64,000 nucleotides of DNA, from assembly GCA_047967505.1 (NCBI GenBank), contig CM106541.1. The stretch is one strand, 5' to 3'. A program made the position numbers and the translations under genes. Source of the stretch: Dipteris shenzhenensis (taxonomy: Eukaryota > Polypodiophyta > Polypodiopsida > Gleicheniales). The first letter of the stretch is position 1. The number at the start of each line of letters is the position of its first letter. The notes below the pieces were generated by a model that did no database searches, had not been told where the DNA came from, and saw nothing but the letters and a program-made list of their open reading frames with translations. This document shows, one piece after another, positions 58,310 to 64,000 of this stretch.

Positions 58310-59480
58310 GCACAAAAATTCATTGTTTTTATCCCATACATATTATTGCAAATGCTTTGGATGGAGTATGTTGCATGTGGAGTAATGATTGTTATATAAC
58401 AAGGCAATCAATTTCATAGGTAGAGATGGCAAATCCTCAATAAGTTCTAATGGATGTGTCTCTTCTCTTGTCCACATAGTGTAATTGCATTTTTTTCTTG
58501 CAATTGATGGCATGAAAGTGGATGGAGATTTCATTTAATCAATGACAAGGAAATGGTTGTTGCATGATGCACACTGGGGCACTTTGAAAATTCGATCAAC
58601 CTTGTTACCATCATATGACATCAAGGGGATTTAACAAATGCAGAGGAAAAACATGCCAAACAATCAAACATTAAAGATTGGAAGAGTTCTGTGCTAGTTC
58701 TCTTTCTTGACCTTGGTGTCTTTTTAGACAACCAAATCGCCTCCTTCTAATTCTTCTTCATTTCTATATGACCAAAGATATTTTTCTTATTTCTTTTCAT
58801 TCTCTAATGACCCCCTTCTTGATTTTAATTCTCATATATTCATTATGTTACATGACTCTACATTGTTGGTGAGGCTTCTACACCATAAAGCCAGTGACTA
58901 TTTTGCCTTAAGCACTGGGTAGTTGATCAGTTCGTGCCCTTATTCAAGCTACCAACCTATACATTGATTCATGTTGTTCGATTGAGCTCCAACATTAGGC
59001 CTTCCTTGTTGTTGAACTCATGTTGAAACGTTTTAGGGAAGGTTTTATGTGCACACATGCATGCATGTGCGCATGCGCGTGCACACACACACCTAACATG
59101 ACCTTATCTATAGCCAAAGGTCATCTGACTCTTCACACTTCCACCTTAATGCTTAGTCCACACCTTAGGCTACAAAATCCCCAATAAAACTCCCTTTTTT
59201 GGAGCAAAGGTGGTAAGAAACAACATGCAAAGAGATGACCGATCTCTAACTCCATGACAATAGTACAAAGAGCTAGTCTTATTGTGTGTACCTCCCATGC
59301 CATAGCAATCCCCTAAGTCATCTCACAATGTGTAGTCAATGTAGACGATGACATAGATGATGTTCCTGGCTCACAAGATTACGCAAAGAAATCATAGACA
59401 CATATCCTGGTACGACCCTTTACTTTTCTTTGACAAGCATTACATTTAACGATAACCTATCAATCTCACAAGCTTTTGTA
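58310..59480. other. Non-coding stretch
   Basis: AT-rich, with a short alternating GCATGCATGTGCGCATGCGCG purine/pyrimidine run near 59060-59092 that could adopt unusual helical forms. No gene recognised. Confidence 0.4.
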
Positions 59481-59490
59481 TTTTTTACAG

Positions 59491-59718
59491 ACGGCAAAGG
59501 GGAAGGAAGAAGAAATGAGTTCACTTGGATCTGAAGTTAGGAAGGCAACAATATTTCCTTCAAGTTTAATTGATATGGTGATTGCTGAAAAAACTGAAAG
59601 TGAAATATTTAACACAATAAAAGGATCACCAAAAGATGTTCCTAACATAGAGAGTCAACTACATCACTTATATGGGAACTCATACAATGATGGCGTGGCT
59701 CACACTAAAGAATTATAA
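59491..59718 (+). CDS. Exon-like frame upstream of the second H3-like sequence
   Basis: It follows a good acceptor (TATTTTTTACAG, to 59490) and stays open for 75 codons: AKGKEEEMSSLGSEVRK, then FPSSLIDMVIAEKTESEIF, ending KEL-stop. A second frame (MMAWLTLKNYKDLSKLKEIG) overlaps and leads towards the H3-like part. I do not recognise it, and whether it belongs to the same gene is unknown. Confidence 0.3.
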   Translation, partial: TAKGKEEEMSSLGSEVRKATIFPSSLIDMVIAEKTESEIFNTIKGSPKDVPNIESQLHHLYGNSYNDGVAHTKEL

Positions 59719-59782
59719 AGATTTGTCTAAGCTAAAAGAAATAGGAAGCAACTTTGATGTTCCAGTTGTGATTGGACAATGA

Positions 59783-60151
59783 CCTCAATATCTATCATTT
59801 AGTGCAGAGGAGTTTAAAATCCTAAGATATCTAGGGAAAGAGGTTAATGATGATGACTATTGTATTCAATCAATCGCACTGGCTGCCATACAAGAAGTAG
59901 CAGAAGTGGCGATCGTAACTCTTCGTTAGGACACAAAATTGTGTGAAATTTATGCCAAGAGGGGTACGATCATGGCAAAAGACATGCAGCTGGGAAGGTG
60001 GATTAGAGAAGACCCACAACTTAGGCCATATATCAAATGTTTTGTTGTATTCACTATGGACACCAATTTTGCTTGTCAAAAGCAATTTTGTGCAAAGATG
60101 GTTGTAAATATTTTTTGTAATAGAATCCTTTGGAAAATATTTTTCTTGTAG
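59783..60151 (+). pseudogene. Diverged histone H3-like sequence, copy 2
   Basis: One frame reads SFSAEEFKILRYLGKEV, then CIQSIALAAIQEVAEVAIV, a stop in place of the residue before DTKLC, then DTKLCEIYAKRGTIMAKD, MQLGRWIR and a tail EDPQLRPYIK. Aligned to canonical H3 (FQSSAVMALQEASEAYLV...[18 protein letters not shown]), about half of the positions agree, including the diagnostic DTxLC..AKR.TIM.KD series. The tail DP-x-LRP is shared with copy 1, which canonical H3 lacks. The internal TAG at about 59928 makes it a pseudogene; the open frame continues past the tail to 60151. Confidence 0.8.
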
Positions 60152-60335
60152 ATTTTCAACTTTGAGCTTTCATTTTCAAGTGGAATCTTGCAGTGTGGTA
60201 TTATTTACTTCCATATCTGATGTATGTATATAATGTAATTGATTGTTGATGGCAAATAATCATGGTAGAATGTAATAAGTCACTAGTGTGTAATTAGTTA
60301 ATAATCATGGTAGAATGTGATTAGACACTAGTATG

Positions 60336-61200
60336 TGATGGGGGATGCATCCCCCCAAAAAATAAAAACAAAAAAAAGCCCTCGAGGGGCCCTGGTGCAA
60401 CTTTGGGCCAGACGCCTATGCGCACAAGGGCCCCTCGGGGACTTTTTTTTCTTTTTTTTTAGTATTTGTTTCTTGTGTGTGTGATGGGTGTGTGTGTAAG
60501 TGATGGGGTATGCATCCACAAAAAACAAAAAACAAAAAAATTCCCCCGACAGGCCCTAGTGTGCGCAAGCGTGACTTTGGGCCAAACGACCCCGTTTGGC
60601 CCAAAATCACACCTGTGCGCACCAAGGTGTCTCGAGCTCTTTTTTTTGTTTTGTTTTTTTCTATATTTGTTTATTTGTGTGTGTGATGGGTGTCTGTGTA
60701 TGTGATGGGGGTGAGATATGACCCAAAATAAAGACATACAAAAACAAAAGAAAAAAAAAAGCCCCTGAGAGGCCCTAGTGCACGGGTGCACGCGTAGGCA
60801 CGACCAAAGTCGTGCCTGCATGCACTAGGGCCTCTTGGAGGCTTTTTTTTGTATTTTTTTTTGGGTATGTCTTTCTTTTGGGGCATATCTTTTTATTTGT
60901 GTGTGTGATGGGTGTGTGTGTGTGTTTGTGATGGGGGTAAGATAAGCCCCAAAAGAAAGACATACCCAAAAAAAAAACAAAAAAAAGCCCCTGAGAGGCC
61001 CTGGTGCACAGAGGCACGACTTTGGGCCAGACGAGGCGTGACTTTGGGCCAAACGGGGACTCCGTCTGGCCCAAAGTTACTCCTGCATGCACCAGGGCCT
61101 CTCGGGGGGCTTCTTTTTGTTTTTTTTTAAATTGGGGGATGCATCCCCCATCACTTACACACACACCCATCACACACACAAGAAACAAATACATTAAAAA
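60336..61200. repeat. Fold-back array: four tandem units, each an inverted repeat
   Basis: Units of ~190-260 bp. In each, AAAAAAGCCCCTGAGAGGCC, a GC-rich arm with GACTTTGGGCCA, its inverse, and GGGGCTTTTTTTT form a hairpin, then TTTGTGTGTGTGATGGGTGT joins to the next. The outermost parts are also inverted: GTATTTGTTTCTTGTGTGTG at 60463 and its complement at 61174-61193. GGGGGATGCATCCCCC occurs at both ends (60339 and 61134). Confidence 0.85.
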
Positions 61201-61802
61201 AGACAAAAAAAAGTGCCTACGTCATGGCCACCTTTTGATCAAAGATGCAAAATTTTTGCCAAAATCAATTTGCTTCTTCATGCTTGAAATGTGTCCCAAT
61301 TTATAAACCCATATCTTGATCATTAGCATTCAAATTTGGGATCCACTTTAAATCATGGTTTCATATGTCATGTTATTCACATCATTTTAATCCATTGCAA
61401 CCATTTTAATCCATTGTTTCTCATAAGTATCAGTGCATTTGTCAACCTTACCATTTTGTATCAAACTTCATTGCAGCCATCACCAATGCATTCAGAATAT
61501 CAAGGCACACTTCTAAAGTGATTTTGGCCATTCCTAGCATACTTTACAACATTTTACACCATAAGGGCCTACATCTTCAATTGTGTGTAGCACCCTTAGC
61601 CACAATTTCCATCAAAGTCAAAACCGAATTTCCTATGCTAGGATTGAGTCAGTCATATGCTTGTTCTCTATCCAAATTTGATAATACACAAACACCAACC
61701 AAGTATATGTGTGGATTATTGCCATCTCCATGTGGAACCATTGGCATAAGTGAGAGCTTGCAATCATGGAGCAGCATATATCCTCTTATTTTACATTAAT
61801 CC
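61201..61802. other. Non-coding stretch
   Basis: AT-rich. Short plus-strand frames at 61336-61521 and 61518-61799 have no domain. Nothing else seen. Confidence 0.4.
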
Positions 61803-62049
61803 CTCAGGGGGGTCACTATGTATAAACCCTCTATATCGCGTGCGTTCAAGGCCCATATTTAAAATCCCTTATCTGTAAAAATTTTCATTAATAAAATGTA
61901 CCCCTTTTCTATGCAAATCTGTAAATTTTTTCCAAAACTATTTTAAATAGTCCCTTATGTATATTTATTTTTGTAAATTTTAGAAATAAAAAATATCCTT
62001 ATGTTGAACTCACGTGATAGGGTTACATATGATGAGTGACCCCCCCGAG
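61803..62049 (+). mobile_element. hAT-like MITE, copy 3
   Basis: 247 bp, same ends and interior as 58055-58301 with few differences. Flanks ATTAATCC / ATTAACTA match at five of eight positions, a decayed duplication. Confidence 0.88.
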
Positions 62050-62424
62050 ATTAACTAACCATGCACATAACTATATTCACCACCCCCCCTATTATTGTTC
62101 TATTTTCCTTCTAGATTTAGGATGCAAAAAATTCCTAGTGCCAAGATGAATCTATATGGAAGGGTTTGAGATTGTGCATCCAATTTAACCTTTTGTTGCT
62201 ATCTTGATTAGAGTTCATCGTTAGCAATCTTGATCTTGTCTATTCATACACCTAGTAGTAACTTGAAGAATTCTTGAAACCTTTGATAAGGGAATGCACT
62301 TTTCTTCAAAATCAACTGTATATTTAAATTAAGGTTACACTAAAATCCAAGAAATGAAACTCAATTATAATGCAAAACACCACCCATCTAGAAAACAAGA
62401 GAAATATATATTAAATTTTGATGT
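62050..62424. other. Non-coding stretch
   Basis: AT-rich, probably 3' flank of the minus-strand gene that follows. No feature recognised. Confidence 0.4.
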
Positions 62425-64000
62425 CTATATGTACAATATTCTTGTGTATTGCATCCAATAGATGCACGTTTTCAAAATATTTGCAACCTTAGCTTTAGCT
62501 ACTATTGCTTCTCGCCTCTGAGTTGACAAAACAGTGGGTTCACTGAAAGATTCTACAAGCTGCCCAACATCATAAACACCTATCGAAGCACCCATAGTAG
62601 CAACTGCCATGATTCTTCCTACTAGTTTCTCTCCAAAGTAGATAGTGCCAAGTCCCCCCTCACCAAAATACACTTGCGCATAGAAGGGGATAAAGGCACA
62701 GGGGAGACTAGCTTTGAAAGTGCCCTGCACTTTATCATCTCCTCCTTCCCATAAGGGGAGAACACAGTAGTATGGAAGCACACTAGGCTATGGCGCTCGA
62801 ACATTCCCATGTAGTGTCCTAGTGCTGAATCCACACCGATGCTATCACCTTGACCCCCTTTACGTGTCACAAACTTATCAACTTTGATGACATCCTAAAA
62901 ACTTAGATAACATCAGTTACAGTTTTCTCAATGCCACACTAAGAACATAAATTCATTCATATTGACAAAATATCATGAACTTACAATGTGGGCATCATCT
63001 TGTTCATCCATTCCCAACCAAGTCATATCGATGGAGCTTTTGCTCTCATCTGCAATTGCTAGAGGTGGTGCCGATGATGAGGCCTCTGTAGTATTCTCAA
63101 GTCTCTGGCATTTCTGTGCCCTCTCTGCCTCCAATCTTTCTTGGACCTCACGGGACTCTGTCTCTATAACTACTGCATTAGTAGAGTCATGAATTTTCTC
63201 CCACATAGTTAAGATTGGATGCTCCAAAGTGTTTGCAAGTGCCAAATTTGTGCACCTATCCAACCCCTCTTCTGGGTAACCTAAGTTACTACTACTCTCC
63301 CAAGCGGAGAGTGCTCCACCACTTCATCTTCTCTCAAATTTTTAATATATTGAATGTCAATCAATAATAAATATTCTCTGTTTTCAATCAAAATGTACAA
63401 AAGGTTTTGCATCAAAACCTCATCCGTCATACCTTCTTCCTCCTCTTTTTGCTCTCCTTCCTCTTCTTCTTTTGGCTGTCGTATGGGGGATGATGTCCTG
63501 CCTGCTTTGGGAACCACAACCAACTCTGTCTTCTGCTCTAGTTTTGTTGTGTGCTTTCCCTTATCCAAAGTTGCACTAGACCAATCTAGAGCAACGGCGG
63601 CTTTCGCAACCACATCAAGATTCTCCTCAACGTCCACATCTTGCCTTGCTACTAAAAGAAGAGGTGGCTCTACATTGATGAACGGAGGTGCATTTGTGTC
63701 CTCCATTTCCAAAAGAATTACACAATAGGCTATTTTCAGGGATACAAAATGAGTTCCTATAGGACCCGTTTGCAGATCCAACTCTTCATCCTTGGAAATC
63801 CTTTTAAAACTTTTTGGACTAAGGGTTTTACAAATTGTTTGCAACCTAAACTTGAAAGTGCTATCAGCCTGGTGACAGTCAATGAGGAGATTCACAGGAA
63901 CCCATTGTACTCTATCTATGTCTAGCTGGATGATGTAAGGCTTGATTTTCTCTCTCATGTAATCTACCACATCTCTAAAGAGATCTAGATGCTTGTGGAC
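62425..64000 (-). CDS. Unidentified spliced gene running off the window
   Basis: Minus strand. The first visible exon (64000 to about 63281) is open to the window edge (HKHLDLFRDVVDYMREKIKPY, then VQWVPVNLLIDCHQADSTFK and a Glu-rich stretch near 63460). The second (63263 to 62985) has EVQERLEAERAQKCQRLE, coiled-coil-like, and ends at a donor (ACATT-GTAAGT). The third (from about 62896) has KFVTRKGGQGDSIGVDS and, after a probable one-base shift near 62745, YAQVYFGEGGLGTIYFG and VATMGASIGVYDVGQ to 62425. No family is recognised; it may be host or transposon-derived. The shift suggests a pseudogene or a sequence error. Confidence 0.4.

Noticed and set aside
60459-61306. Several frames through the fold-back array
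   Set aside because: Low-complexity Lys-, Thr- and His-rich products of A runs and TG repeats.
1-64000. Naming the species (fern, lycophyte or other)
   Set aside because: Element families and intron style show a land plant, but no single-copy gene or organelle sequence allows a secure assignment.

Overview
This is nuclear DNA of a large-genome land plant. It has spliced genes with GT..AG introns, long AT-rich stretches without genes, plant-type CACTA and Mutator-like elements, and Ty1/copia elements with the usual plant primer site TGGTATCAGAGC. I see no rRNA, tRNA or convincing single-copy host gene. The species cannot be fixed from the sequence. Almost everything is transposons, many inserted inside one another.

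Layout. (1) 1-18708: a reverse-oriented CACTA element (A), cut by the window start. Its TNPD transposase remnant lies on the minus strand (1-2172) and its second gene (ORF1) on the plus strand (2603-3640, resumed at 17653-18172). ORF1-A is split by a 14,012-bp Mutator-like element (3641-17652) with ~54-bp terminal inverted repeats and a 9-bp target duplication. (2) That Mutator-like element holds two divergent genes: a transposase with a WRKY/GCM1-like zinc cluster, a DDE core and a SWIM finger (minus, 7449-4371), and a ten-exon gene (plus, 12787-16631) that reads as a ParB/sulfiredoxin-like domain followed by a beta-class (circularly permuted) DNA amino-methyltransferase. Between them lie perfect palindromes sharing one core. 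(3) 18709-19615: a Ty3/gypsy protease remnant. (4) 19616-29897: a full-length CACTA element (B) with TAT target duplications, ORF1 on minus, TNPD on plus, arrays of the 16-bp palindrome GTCGCTATATAGCGAC at both ends and in front of TNPD, and 2 kb of nested palindromic repeats. (5) 29898-33045: non-coding DNA plus a minus-strand gene of an unidentified transposon-like family. (6) 33046-37983: a third CACTA copy (C), lacking its left half. (7) 38357-47284: a second copy of the unidentified family, with a coiled-coil N-terminal part, split by a Ty1/copia element (38824-46023). (8) 48349-53498: a second Ty1/copia element. (9) 53550-53836 and 59783-60151: two broken, diverged histone H3-like sequences with a shared C-terminal tail. 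(10) Two copies of a 247-bp hAT-like MITE (a third lies inside the Mutator-like element), a fold-back array at 60336-61200, and an unidentified spliced gene running off the right edge.

How the genes work together. In each CACTA element TNPD is the presumed transposase. ORF1 sits opposite it, and the 16-bp palindromes are the likely binding sites, as known for TnpA/TnpD of En/Spm. In the Mutator-like element a DNA methyltransferase travels with the transposase and could modify either the element or the host chromatin. Most genes carry nonsense or frameshift changes, so the copies here are probably inactive, CACTA-B being the least damaged. The most unusual content is the ParB-methyltransferase cargo and the pair of H3-like relics.
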